Source: Tremella fuciformis (lineage: Eukaryota > Basidiomycota > Tremellomycetes > Tremellales > Tremellaceae). Taken from it: a stretch of 64,000 bases of DNA. The notes below the pieces were generated by a model. It saw only the letters and a list, made by a program, of their open reading frames with translations. It was not told the origin of the DNA and searched no databases. The stretch spans positions 434,001-498,000 of the forward strand of contig CP136496.1 in assembly GCA_032768795.1 (NCBI GenBank), written 5' to 3'. The position numbers and the translations under genes were made by a program. Positions 45,478-57,098 of this stretch are shown here, piece by piece (positions within the stretch are counted from its first letter, which is position 1; each line of letters begins with the position of its first letter).

Positions 45478-48404
45478 ATGCCGTCCGACTACCCTTCTCT
45501 CTTCCGTATGCTCTCAAGCCCCCTGAAAATGTCGCATACTGATGGGCAGGCTCGGAAGACATGTCATTGGTGCAGCTGTACATTCCATCCGAAGTCGCCC
45601 ACGACACAATCTCCGAGCTGGCAGAGATGGGCAACTTTCAATTCAAAGATGTGAGATGGTCACCTTTTCAAGAACGCTGCCGCTGACAAGCAGCTCAACC
45701 CAACGGTGACCGCCTTCCAACGCCCTTTCACGCCTCGCCTCCGACGGCTTGCCGAGTCAGCGCGTCGACTCAGACTGTTCCAATCACAGATCACAGCTCT
45801 GTCCCCGCCTCTTGGCATTCCGCCTCTCAATGCGGTGCCTCCGTTCACGACTGTCGGCCCGCGGGCTCAGAACGCCTATGACGAGCTGGAAGAGAAGCTC
45901 AAGGAGCACGAGCGGCGCATGAATGATATGAACAAATCCTGGGAAGAGCTCGGCAAGAGAAAGAGCGAGCTCGAAGAGAAGCGCTGGGTGCTTCGAGAGA
46001 CCGCTGGTTTCTTCAACGAGGTCTGTTGCTCCTCTCGAGTTGACGGAGCTGACTGTTGGCAGGCCGAGCACCGTCACACCGAGATACGAACTAGCTTTGA
46101 CGATGGAGACGGTACCGCCCCTCTGCTGGAGCACGCCGCAGAATACGGGACATTGCCTCCAGGAGAGGGATTGTCGGGCTTCGACCTGGAGTTTGTCTCA
46201 GGTACCATTGAGCGCACTCGCATGCCGACTTTCGAGCGCATTCTCTGGCGTGTGCTGCGGGGCAACCTGTACATGAATTACTCTGGTCTGTCCTGGCGAT
46301 TTTGACAAACGCTCGACTGACCTGCAGAAATCGAGGAGGCTTTCGTTGACCCTACTTCGGGCAAGGAGACTCATAAGGATGTCTTCATCATCTTTGCACA
46401 CGGCCCAGAGCTTCTCGCCAAGATCCGCAAGGTCGCAGAGTCGATGGGCGGCACGCTATACAACATCGACTCGTCACAAGACAAACGAGCTGACGCTCTC
46501 CGCGAAGTGTCTGCTCGTCTTGAGGATGTTGATGCCGTTCTGTACAACACTGGCCAGACGCGTCGTGTGGAGCTATCCAAAATTGCCGAGGGCCTGGAGA
46601 GCTGGAAAGATGCCGTCAAACGCGAAGAAGAGATTTACAAGACCCTCAATCTTCTCTCATACGATCAAGGGAGAAAGACACTTGTAGCAGAAGGCTGGTG
46701 TGCCTCGCGAGACATCACTCAAATCCAACTCGGTCTTCGCCGCGCAGTGGAGACGGCCGGTACCAGCGTCCCGGCAATCCTGTCCGAACTTCGCACTCAT
46801 CAGACTCCGCCAACGTTCCATCGCACCAACAAGTTCACTGTCGGCTTCCAGACCATCATCGACGCATACGGTATCGCCACTTACCAAGAGGTCAACCCGG
46901 GACTTTTCGCCGTCATCACTTTCCCGTTCCTTTTTGCCGTCATGTTTGGTGACATCGGTCACGGCTTCATCATGATGCTCAGTGCGGTAGGCATGATCGT
47001 CTTTGAGAAGCAGCTCGAAGGGAATGTGGATGAGAACCTCGAGACGTTCTTCTTGTGAGTCGGCTATGATGGAAAAATCAGTCTGGCTCACCAGCAGTGG
47101 TCGATACATCATTCTGCTTATGGGCGCCTTTTCCATGTTTACTGGCTTCATGTACAACGATATCTTCTCCAAATCGCTCACCATCTTCAGCTCTGGTTGG
47201 GAATGGCCCGAAGGTGCAAACGGTACCGTCACTGCCCTCTCAACAGGGCACGTCTACGCGATGGGTCTGGACCCAATGTGGAACGGCGCGGACAACGCCC
47301 TCATCTTCACCAACTCATACAAGATGAAAATGTCCATCATTCTCGGTGTCATTCATGTGGGTTCAATCAGAAGCGTCGTTGTAAAGCTGATTCCAAGATG
47401 ACCTTCGCTATCTGTCTTCAACTGCCCAACCACTTCCACTTTAAGAAAATGCTCAATATTTGGGCCGAGTTCCTGCCTCAGATTCTGTTTTTCCACTCAA
47501 TCTTCGGTTATCTCGTCCTTATGGTCATCTACAAATGGTCGATCGACTGGGCAACTTCTTCCACCGGTCCACCTGGTCTCCTCAACATGCTCATCTACAT
47601 GTTCCTCTCTCCTGGCACTGTCGATCCCGCTACGCAGCTCTATCCCGGTCAGGGCTTCGTCCAAGTAGTCCTACTGCTTATCGCCTTGGTGTGCGTACCG
47701 TGGATGCTTTGCATGAAGCCATACGTCCTATACAAGGAGCACCAGAAGATCAAGGGACAAGGATATGTCGGACTCGGCGAGGGCCATGGCGAGCACAACG
47801 GACACGGGCACGGTGGCGACGACGATTTCGAAGACGAAGAGGAAGGTGCCGGTCAGCCTGTCGCAGAGCAGATGGACGAGGAGCACGTGAGTGCGGCTCG
47901 ATCTTTTTAGTCCCAGCTGACGTACAGGCCTTCGACATGGGGGATATCATTGTTCATCAGGTCATTCATACAATCGAATTCTGTCTTGGCTGTATCTCCA
48001 ACACGTGTGTCTGCTCTTGTCAAAAATCTCCAAGCAGCTAATCAATAGTGCTTCCTACCTTCGTCTGTGGGCATTGTCCCTCGCCCATGCGCAGCTGTCC
48101 GAGGTTTTGTACACGATGACACTGGAGGGCGCTTTCGACTACGAGGGAGGTGTTGTTGCAGGAAGTTTGATGGTCTTTGCCATGTTCGGCGGCTGGTTCT
48201 TCGGAACTGTCGGCATTCTAGTCACGATGGAAGGTCTCTCGGCTTTCCTCCACGCCATGCGTCTCCACTGGGTCGAAGCGAACAGCAAGCACTACATGGC
48301 CGGAGGTTATGTGAGCTGGCTGTGTGATAGGCTCTGTACAAGCTGACACTTAGCCCTTCCAACCTCTCAGCTTCGCAGCCATCGGAGACGACGAGGATGC
48401 CTAG
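45478..48404 (+). CDS. VPH1: V-ATPase V0 subunit a
   Basis: This is the 100-kDa subunit of the vacuolar proton pump. Its N-terminal half contacts V1, and its C-terminal half forms the proton half-channels. The first exon MPSDYPSLF joins [19 protein letters not shown], the classic start. Coiled coil ([19 protein letters not shown]..) is followed by [12 protein letters not shown] and [14 protein letters not shown] membrane regions. A His/Asp/Glu-rich loop ([17 protein letters not shown]) precedes the essential channel helix [17 protein letters not shown], which carries the critical Arg. It ends [13 protein letters not shown]. About eight exons, length about 840 aa as expected. A single copy serves as Vph1/Stv1 here as far as this window shows. 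Confidence 0.96.
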
Positions 48405-48639
48405 ATGCCACAGATACGACATTGCATGCATGTCCTGTCTGGAAGCGGTCTCTGTGAGTTTCATGACGTTGACGATACGAAATCGCGCCTGTTTTGTTTT
48501 CCACTGGTCGGATCGGGAAACTTGGCCCGTGACGTATTCCTCTCATTCCTCTCATTTCATCTGACTACTCGATCAAGCTGTTCTCATTTGTCACTTACCT
48601 GGTACTTGTCTTCTTGTCCGACGTTGCAGAGAGGGCGCC

Positions 48640-51600
48640 ATGAGCGGGTTCAACGAGTCACGAATACCTCGTCCCCAGCAAGCACCTCCCTCACCAGCGG
48701 CCTCACCTGCCATCACGCCTACCCCGCAGACTCCCACGCCGCCCTCCCCGTCCAGCTTTCGCTCCAACAACCCCTTTAGCTCCCCCGTCCACTCGCCGCA
48801 ACATGCCGTCGCAGCCCTGCCCTCGCCCAGCGGCGGCATACGGATCCCCGTCCCTCGATCGCGTCTCGTCGCGCAGAGCACGCCCCCTCAGCGCGCCGCC
48901 TCCGCGCCGGAACCCAATTCAGCGGGGCGGACCACCCCAGGCCAGTCATCTGGGCTTCCCCGGGCTAGCAACACACCCGGCAGTCGGCTTCGCCAGCCGA
49001 GTGCCCCTCCGTCGTCAGGCGACAAGACGCTCAGAGCGAGTCCGGCGCGGTCCCGGGCCAAGTCGAGCAGTCCGACGAGCGGCGGCGGGGGCCAGGGACT
49101 TCAAAAACCAGCTGTGGGTGGGACGGCGCCTCTGTCGCCTGCCAAGCGGCCTATATCGGTCCTCTCGCCTCCGGCTCGCAGACGACCACTCGGACTCCTG
49201 AGCAGTCCCGCAAATTCACCCTCCCCGGCCAGAGCGCCTGCAGAGAAAGAGTCAACTCCGAAGATCAAGGAGAAGGTCGTCCTTTTTGAGAACTCGTTTG
49301 TGGACTCGCGCGAGCCCAACGTCCCCACGCACATCCGCACCCGCCTGAGACTCATACACAAGCTCGGAGTGGTCTTGGGCGTCAATGCCAGTACACTCAG
49401 TGCCAAGATCGATATACCGACTCTGCTGGCGCGGGTGGATACGGCGTATGAGAAGATACATCCTTCGGCTTCGGGTTCGATCGAGGGTTCGCCAGGCGGT
49501 CTGAGGTCCTGCTTGCCGTTGCCTGGCACGGGAAAGCGGGACAGCCCGCTGCCCAATAGTCCGGTCATTGGGTCGAGAAAGAGCAGGGAGGGAGGGATGA
49601 GGAGTATGTTCGGGCGTCTGGGCAGGCGGAAAGACAAGGACGATGGCGCCGGAGTGGCAGATGGTATATTGCCTCTCGGATCACACTTGCCCAGACTGAC
49701 ACGCAGGACCCGTGTTTGGCGTCACGTTGTACGATCTGCCCGTCAATGCCTGGTGCACCGGCCTCATTGGCGGTCGGAAGCACGAGCTCCCCTTGGTGGT
49801 CTTCAATGTTGTCGAAGAGATCTATCGCAGAGGCAAGTCTTGCTCTTGGCTGTACGCCGTTGGTCTGAGGATAGGGATGACCACACCTGGTATCTTCCGA
49901 CTCGCTGGCGACTCGGCTCGAATAGCCCAACTCACCAAGATCTTCAACTTGCCCCCTCTGTATGGCGATTCGATGGCTCTCACAAACGAGCCGGTCCACA
50001 ATCTCACTGGGTTGATCAAGCGTTTCGTCCGAGACCTTCCAGAACCAATCTTGGACGAGACGCTCTTTGATGCTTTCTGTATGTTCTGCTCAGAAGCAGT
50101 CGACAGATCAGCTGCAAGCGCTTCGATCACTGCCGTTGATACGCCTCCGACGGGAGAGGTCGAACCTTCATTGGCGAGAGTCGCCTCTCTGCCCCTCGAT
50201 GTGATTTCCGACGAAGCTCGAGTGTCGGCGGCGCAGATACTGTTGAGGCTCATGCCGCCCTATCAGTTCTCCCTGTTCATCTACTTGCTCGCCTTCTTCG
50301 GACAACTGCCCCTATACCCAGAGAACCGGTTAAATGTCGACAGCATATCGATCATATTTGGACCGGCTATGGCAGCACCGAGGGGCAAGGGCATTGCTGG
50401 GCTAGGGGGTCAGCTGTCCCGTGGATCGGTGGACAGCGAAGAGGGTTCAGCCACCTCGAGCGCGGTCGCATCTGCGCAGAGCGCCCTAGCTTGGCTGCTG
50501 AACAACTGGCCCGCACTCAGCCAAACCATCCTCGATCCCGATGACCCCAGCCGACTGCCCCCAAGACCTATTGATGTCGCACGAGGCGATTCTGTCGACG
50601 ACGAAGACGTCTCGGGGCTTTTATCGCCCATTGACCTGAATCGGAAAGCGGACAGTCCTTACTGCGACACTTCGAAGGCGCGGCAAATCTTGAACAGCAA
50701 AGGCAAGCCAGACCTCAATGCGGGCGGTACTTCGATCTCACCAGCGCTTAGTCCCACGGCCAGTCCTGCGCCTGGTGGGTCGCCCAGCCAAAGTCCTGGC
50801 TTGCTGGCGAGAGCGTTGAGCAGTATCAGTCTCTCGGATAAACCGCATCTCCCCAAAAGAAGCGCGAGTTTCAACTCGCTCTCTAGTCTGATGCGTGGGG
50901 CTGGCAAGAAGAAGGAGATGGGTCAACGCACTGTATCGGATGAGGGTAGGAGACCCCGGAGTATGGCAGCCGTGGAGACGGACGATCTCCCGAGTGGGTA
51001 TCAACTCAAAGCGTCGAGAGGTTGGGCTTTCGCTGACGACAGCGATGGCGGATGTACCGGCAGTCAATCCGCAGATCACATCCGTCCTTGGATCTCTACA
51101 CGACCTCCTCGTCTCGAAAGACAAACAGATCGAGCGGGATGCCCGCGAGCTGGCGGTGCTGCGCTCTACACTACTAGAGATGGACGACAAATTGCGGTTG
51201 GCCTCCTCCTCTCACTTGTCCGCCAGTCTACGCTCTCCTCTCGTACCACCCGAGCGCAAGTCGTCCATGCCACTTGCCTTTCCTACCCCGCATGTGCCTT
51301 CCACGTCGTACTCTCAACAGCCGGACACGACTGAACCCCCACCGGAGATTCTTGTCACTTCCACTTCGACCTCGACTCTGGGACTGGTGCCTTCACCTTC
51401 GCTATCTCGTGAGACCATAGCCGATCTCCAATCCCAGCTGACGACGGCCTTGGCGGCTCTCGAGACTGCACGAACGCAAGCACGCACGCACACCGATCGG
51501 ATCACTGAGCTGGAGGCTCAGATAGCTCGAACCGAGTCCGAACGGCAGATGGACCGTAGCAGGATGGAGCTGGCCTTAGGTATGGAGCAGGCCAAAGTCC

Positions 51601-51689
51601 GGCTGCTGGTCGAAGAAAGAGACATGGCGCGTGGGAGGCTGGAGAGGGTCAAAGACACCCTGTTCGCTAGTGATCAGCCTCAGGGCTGA
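48640..51689 (+). CDS. RhoGAP-domain protein with coiled-coil C-terminus, about 970 aa
   Basis: The protein accelerates GTP hydrolysis by a Rho-family GTPase and is probably involved in polarity. The start is MSGFNESRIPRPQQAPPSP. The N-terminal 220 residues are a Pro/Ser-rich disordered region. RhoGAP begins FGVTLYDLPVNAWC, has the arginine finger in GIFRLAGDSARI, then NLTGLIKRFVRDLPEPIL and NRLNVDSISIIFGP. A Ser/Pro-rich linker follows, then a coiled coil (SKDKQIERDARELAVLRST.., ALETARTQARTHTDRITELEAQ). Introns at about 49663-49707, 49833-49874 and 50997-51041 restore frame. The middle one appears to be a GC-AG intron. I do not know which yeast RhoGAP is the ortholog. Confidence 0.85.
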
Positions 51690-51919
51690 CGATAGGTGTG
51701 GCCCTCAGGTTTTCGGCGCAGTGCCTTGTTAGATTGAATGCGTCAGGTGGTCCGTGCGCTTGAGTCCACGAATCTGATCGATGTGGCAGGCTACACCTAT
51801 GTCTGAGATTGCTTCACTCTCAGACTTCGACGAGTGAACAGGCAAAATGCACATGCAAAGAAGATGTTTACAGCAGAATTACGATAGGGCAAGCATGTAG
51901 TCAAATAAGTTACGATGTC
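51690..51919. other. Convergent 3' region
   Basis: Short space between the RhoGAP and B1 stops. No feature seen. Confidence 0.5.
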
Positions 51920-52720
51920 TCATCGTCGCTGGCTAGTGGCCCGGGCTTCTCTGATCTGCTCGATACGAGAGTGGCAGTCGCTGTCGAGTCGATGAGCCAC
52001 GCTGCAACCAAAGTATGCGTTGTGAAGAAGGTGATGTTTGTGTATACGCACCATGTCTTCCGTCGTGACAGGGTATCCCATTTGGGCGTTCGCAGCACCG
52101 TCCGCGCAATACTTGAGCCACGCCTTGGCGAACTTGGTCAATTCGCTCTCATAACAACGAGCCAGGTCTCTTCTCTCCTCCCCGTCAAGTGATGGGGCGA
52201 AACGCCGATCACTCAGCGTATCGTTTATGTGTCTGTATCGCTGACTGATGACCAAGAATCGGCATAACGTTGTGTGCGTCTCCAACCTGTCGCCTGAGGG
52301 ACGATCAGCGCTTCGCACGACATCGGCCGTGGGTGTGCTCTCACTCAAGATCCTCTGGTGCTCAAGTGGGAGATTTGTTATCTTAAATGACCGCGGGCGA
52401 TAGTCGAGCCCATTGGACTCCCAGATCATCGTGGACAAAACTTGTCGTTCGATGGAGCTCAGGTCCCACTTGTCTTCTCCTTCCTCTTCCTGCCCATCGT
52501 CCCACCCGTCCGCCTGCACCTGCTCCTCCTCTTCCTCCCCGTTCTCCCGTCTCTCTGTCCTTGTCGACCCTCCTTCTCCACGATCCTGGGGGGCCGTGAG
52601 GGTGTCTGCATGGTCACTGTGTCGCCTCCGTCGGGTTCGTTGGTGTCGATTTCCACCGCTCGGCACGGTGGACGGTGGGATGGGGTCCACAGCCGTTGTA
52701 GCTAGCGAGAAGCTTGACAT
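51920..52720 (-). CDS. Two-box family member B1, about 250-266 aa
   Basis: The start MSSFSLATTAVDPIPPST at 52720 opens an Arg/Glu-rich disordered N-terminus with an acidic run (ENGEEEEEQVQADGWDDGQEEE). The N-box is SSIERQVLSTMIWESN. A 51-nt phase-1 intron (GTGAGA..CTCAG, about 52307-52357) is predicted after HQRIL. It has a length divisible by three, so the frame stays open. After it, SDRLETHTTLCRFLVISQRYRHIND, then TLSDRRFAPSLDGEE, places DRRF 32 residues from the intron, exactly as in B2 and B3. A possible second intron near 52010-52060 would change the C-terminus. Function unknown. Confidence 0.6.
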   Translation of the reverse strand: MSSFSLATTAVDPIPPSTVPSGGNRHQRTRRRRHSDHADTLTAPQDRGEGGSTRTERRENGEEEEEQVQADGWDDGQEEEGEDKWDLSSIERQVLSTMIWESNGLDYRPRSFKITNLPLEHQRILSESTPTADVVRSADRPSGDRLETHTTLCRFLVISQRYRHINDTLSDRRFAPSLDGEERRDLARCYESELTKFAKAWLKYCADGAANAQMGYPVTTEDMVRIHKHHLLHNAYFGCSVAHRLDSDCHSRIEQIREARATSQRR

Positions 52721-53417
52721 CGGGCAGGAGACTCGCGTGAGCTGTCTGGTTGTGCGGCTGCTGAGCTGTCCCGGGGGGTCTGAACGGGGTAGGAGGGAGT
52801 GCGAGGTGAAGAGGTGGGTGATGCGTTTACGCAACTTGCCTGAGCAAGGGAGGAGGAGAGAGAGACGGCTGCTTCTTCGAAACCACTTCTGTTTCGGCCG
52901 TCGCCAGCTGGATTGGTCCTGCTGGTGTCCTTTGAACACACAAACGATCGATTTCTGATCGGACTTTTCGAATTCGAGATAAGACTACCAAGAGCACGCA
53001 CAGCACGCACGGTTCAGTGTTGGCCTTTGAAGGTAAGGCGACCGTTCGTGGCATACCCCTCGGCAGAAGACCTTCGCATTTGGGGTCCACGCCCTCTTCA
53101 GTCGTCACTAAATAGTTTCTCTCATGCCTTTGCAATCCCGTCGCTACCTATGATGATCGAGAGAGCAAATCACCGGTAGCCGTCACCCAGGCAAATTCGC
53201 GGGCCGGAAATGCTACTATGTTCGGTCACGCCTACTCCCAGCCTGGTGCAGGGAGGTGATCGAATGGTAAAAAGAGAGACGTTTGCATCGTGAACATACT
53301 ACAATGTGGAAACGGCAAAATCACAGACACGAAAGAGCTGGGTGGGTTCTAGGGTGGGAAAGTACGAAGCGGTTCTCTGCAGGCATAAGCTCCAATTAAT
53401 TCTCCTCCTTGAAGCTA
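52721..53417. other. Intergenic B1-B2
   Basis: No convincing gene is seen. The frame of B1 stays open upstream to about 52939 without an ATG. The rest is non-coding. Confidence 0.4.
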
Positions 53418-54177
53418 TCAGTCCTGCTGAGCCGCAGGGTTGCTGCCTTCCTTGGGCAGCAACGCAAGGTACTCTCCCACAAGTCGCGTGTAGTACTTGC
53501 TCTGGTACTGTTTCTGCTTGACCGAGACCATGTACGAATGGAGGATCGACTTGACGCTGTTCTCTTCAGTCTGCAGCGAGGGTGACGCAGATCTGGCCGT
53601 TTCACGAGCGCGCCTCGCCGTATCTTGCATTTCAGACAGAGTGGACACATACTCGCGAGCGGCCTCCAGGCGGAGGATCGGTTTTCCTGCGAGGTAGAAG
53701 CAGAATTCCTTGTCCTTCAGGGTGGAATCGAGACGCTTGTATCGGTCGCCAGCGGTCAACGCTGCGTCGTAGTGCTGATGAGTCTGCTCCGCAGATTCTA
53801 AGACCGTCTCAGTTCCGCATCTCGCGTGGAAAGCTCTTACCTAGAATTGCCTTCTGCTCGGCAGTAAATTTCGACCGGTCTATCTCTTCTTTTTCGCGAT
53901 GCTCATTGTCCTTCTCCCAGAAATAACATGAGACGACGGATCGCTCGATGAGAGGTAGATCTTCGTCCCGCAGCGTGGTAGCGTGCTCGAACCACTGCAG
54001 CCAGTCGGCGTTCGTGGGGGGAGCCGCCGCCTCGGATGCACCAGGGGGAGTTCCTGCAGGACCTGCGTCTGAAAAAGACTGCGCACCCCCAACCCAGAAC
54101 CCTATCGTTGATACATTTGAGGACCTCTGGGCGGTTGACCGTGCACCGTCCTTGGACTTCCGTGCCGCATTCGACAT
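53418..54177 (-). CDS. Two-box family member B2, 238 aa
   Basis: The exons are 53841-54177 and 53418-53797, with a 43-nt phase-1 intron. The start is MSNAARKSKDGARSTAQRSS. The N-box is LPLIERSVVSCYFWEKDNEH, then EEIDRSKFTAEQKAIL just before the intron. After it come ESAEQTHQHYDAAL and the core RYKRLDSTLKDKEFCFYL, then GKPILRLEAAREYVSTL. ENSVKSILHSYMVSVKQKQ and EYLALLPKEG follow. It is mostly helical and soluble. B3 is a close tandem paralog, and the two share promoter-proximal sequence, so this is a local gene duplication. Function unknown. Confidence 0.65.
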
Positions 54178-54849
54178 GTCTTCCTGTAATAATCGACAAG
54201 AGGAGTGTTGAAAGTGGCAAGAGGGAAGTGGCGAGGGATGTAGACTTCTCACGCTCCGCCGGGCCTTGGACATCGATTCGTTGAAAGGATTTCGAAAACC
54301 TATGGTCCAAACCCGACCTAAAGGCGGTGAAGCGTGGCAGTGCAGAATCGCCTCCTCTTCCTTTTCCAGAAGTGCACTGGCAGTCTCGATCGAAGGCTCG
54401 GCGTACAATCCGCGGAAGTGAATTTAGATGAGGAAAACTTTGGCGGCACGCCATTCTCCTTGATCGCTGCTTCGCTCGTTGGTCGCGTGCAAATGAGGAC
54501 GGCTCTGCTGGCCTACAGGGCTCCGCCACTGGCTCAAACGATGAGTAGCTCAATATGTGGTCGGATGCATACGCAGTCATATATAGTCACCATCTGACGA
54601 TGGCGCTGGGATAAGGAAGCTACAGTAAGGGCATCGAGGGGAGAAGGGACTTGGCGCGAAAGCATGGTTTCAATACAAGTTAGAGGACCTTGTCAGATGA
54701 AGAAGCGGATGTCTCCTGCTACATATCAAAGAGTCTCAACCATTCACAACTTACTTCGCGGACGCGGGGATGGGCTTGGTTATGCGGTATTAGGGGTGGC
54801 AGCATCGGCTGGAACAAGGGGACAAGCTGTGCGGAATAGGCTTCTGATG
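54178..54849. other. Intergenic B2-B3 with duplicated sequence
   Basis: The part next to B2 (54190-54300) matches the region upstream of B3 (55640-55760), for example AAGTGGCAAGAG and GTTGAAAGGA. The part next to B3 (about 54720-54849) is homologous to the 3' coding end of B4 (about 55990-56150). No intact gene otherwise. Confidence 0.55.
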
Positions 54850-55621
54850 TCACTGACAGTCTGTTGAACTTCGCGATCCTTCATTGCCGCGGTCATCCTC
54901 GGACAACAACGCATGGTATTCGCGATCGATTCGAACGACGTACTTGAGAAGCTGCGGCTTGTTCTTGAGTGAGGACAAGTACGAATCGAGGATCGGCTTC
55001 AAGCTGTTCTCTTCTTTGAGCAGTGAGGGAACCCCAGATTTGGCGATCTCTCGAGCGATCTTCGCCGCGCTGTAAAGCCCAGACAGGGCGGATTCATACT
55101 CCCGAGCTGCTTCCAGGCGCACATCCCTTCGGATGAGGTGGCCAAATGATTTGTCGGTCAGAAAAGAATCGAGACGTCTGTATCGGTCGCGCGTCGTCAC
55201 CGCCGTGACAAAGTGCCGGTGCGTCTGCTCTACGGATGCTAGGATGCGTCAGACAAAATGCCGGGCATATTGGGTGAAAGAGCTGACCTAGAATCGCAAA
55301 TTGGTCAGCAGTGATTTCTGACCGGTTGATCTCTTCGTGTTCGCGGCGCTCATTGTCCTCCCAAAAGTAACACAGGACAACGTCCTGCTCGATGCCATAT
55401 ATGTCTGCGGGCTCTAAAGACAATGCCTGCTTACGCGATGCCTCGACTGCGGCCTGCATGGCAGCTGTCCACGGTCCCCCGGCGTCACTTTGAGCGGCGC
55501 CGGGAGGGTCTATGGCTGACGCAGACCCCGCATCCCCGTCTGAATAGGGTGGGCGCGGATCATTCAATTGCGGGTCGATTGCCTCCGAACCCACAGCAGC
55601 CCCTGATAGTTCATCCGACAT
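54850..55621 (-). CDS. Two-box family member B3, 240 aa, possibly with lost tail
   Basis: The exons are 55288-55621 and 54850-55238, with a 49-nt phase-1 intron at the same place as in B2. The start is MSDELSGAAVGSEAIDPQL. The N-box is IYGIEQDVVLCYFWEDNERR. EEINRSEITADQFAIL precedes the intron. ASVEQTHRHFVTAV and the core RYRRLDSFLTDKSFGHL, then RLEAAREYESALSGL, follow. The frame ends SRSSTDCQ. Downstream DNA encodes, in another frame, MKDREVQQTVSDIRSLF, the counterpart of the B4 tail. So B3 may have lost a C-terminal extension by frameshift, or may use an unseen splice. Function unknown. Confidence 0.63.
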
Positions 55622-55966
55622 CTCGTGGTTAGTAGTTAATCAGACAACAAGAGCAGTATTGGAAGTGGCAAAAGTGTTCTGGCGAGGCTTGGGGGATCCC
55701 TGTACCCCACCGCACCATGAACACCGACACATTGAAAGGAGTTCAGAAGACAAATTGTCGAGCCCCACCCATGACCCAAGCCTGTCATTTCAGTTTTGCC
55801 AAGTGAAGGGCCCAGACACGTCCACGGCGAGAAGCGGAAGCTGTAATACGATGCATTCGCAGCCGAGTGAAGTCAGAAGCGGCTAATGTCAGACGTGAGA
55901 GGAGCAAGGATACGAAAAGGACCCCAAGTTTCAGCCTCGTTTGATTTCAGCAGACATTACGATACC
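55622..55966. other. Intergenic B3-B4
   Basis: This is the B3 promoter region, similar to that of B2 (AAGTGGCAAAAG.., CATTGAAAGGAGTT), plus the B4 3' end. No other feature. Confidence 0.5.
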
Positions 55967-56518
55967 CCATCAAGATGAGGGAGTTTCGACCATCCACAGC
56001 TTACTTGGCTGACGTAGATTTGGGCCTCGCTTCGAAGAGATGGATGTGTCGCTTTTGGCCGGATCAAGGGGACACGCCACGCAGAATAAGCTTCTTATGT
56101 CGCCGACCATTTGTTGAACGTCGCGATCCTTCATGGCCGCGTAGATTGATGATATCTGTGGATCAGAATCGGTCAGCTTCTCAAAACTCTGGTCCACGTC
56201 CAGATTGTCGTGCCGAGGTCGCACAGCGCTAAGCTTCAGGTCCGGCCCACTGCCAGACGTGGACGCTTGGGGAGATTCAGATGCGACGTATACATGCCCA
56301 TACTTGGTAGCAAAGGCTGTCAGGATCATTTTCTTGATCTCTTCATCCTCGAAGGTTCGACCAGAGTCTGCGATTTCCGGTTCTGAATCCAGATATAGTT
56401 CATCGCTTTTGCCCGTTTTGTCTGAGTCAGTTGAGCGTCCAGATGCTGGTGAAGTGTCTCGCTGGTCCTCGTCACCTTCGTTTATTGACGAGAGTGAGTG
56501 TGTGCAGATAGTAGTCAT
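55967..56518 (-). CDS. Unknown protein B4, about 182 aa, related to B3 3' region
   Basis: The start is MTTICTHSLSSINEGDEDQR, with an acidic Ser/Asp-rich N-terminus. EDEEIKKMILTAFATKYGHVY resembles an N-box. The C-terminal part MKDRDVQQMVGDIRSLFCVA, ending PSKLWMVETPSS, is homologous at DNA level to the region just after the B3 stop. A clear core box is missing, so it may be a shortened or recombined member. No intron is required. Function unknown. Confidence 0.5.
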
Positions 56519-57098
56519 CTTGTCCAACAACAGGATAGACCGCAACGGTAATTCGATTCGAGATCACTGTAGAACTTGCAGCAGAGCGAAAAGTTCTCGC
56601 ACGGATCACTTTCAGAGTTTTTTATTCCCTCCCTGCAGGCGCTTTTCCCTTCTTCCGTAGCTCGTTGTTGGCAAAAGACCTTGATGGATTTGTTGTGGGA
56701 ACCTTTGATGGTCTTTTGCCACGAGAGTTGGCAGTGTCGCGAAGCTCACGTACCATTCACGTCCTTCGAAGCATGTCTCAGGCGAGCCCGTCGTTGGAGA
56801 GCCTCCAGCCACACAAGCGGCCTTGACGAAGGCCGGGCGTCTCAATGACAGTGAGAAGCACACGACCCGATGAGGATGATTTGTGCATGAGATCAGCGTA
56901 ATCATGAACTCTCTTGCTAAACGACCAGAGGCAGTGATTTCGCTCACGCGAGGGTTTGTGGTGGTCACCGCCTAGCAAGCAGCTGGGATCGTAGAGGCAT
57001 GGACATAAGGAGTCGGGAAATATATGCATGTGAAGTATGGAGGGTAGTTGATTATGCACACACGGTCAAGGCATGTGGCCTAGGGATGCAGTAGGCAG
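56519..57098. other. Intergenic
   Basis: 580 bp without a convincing gene. Short frames on the minus strand lack domains. Confidence 0.4.
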
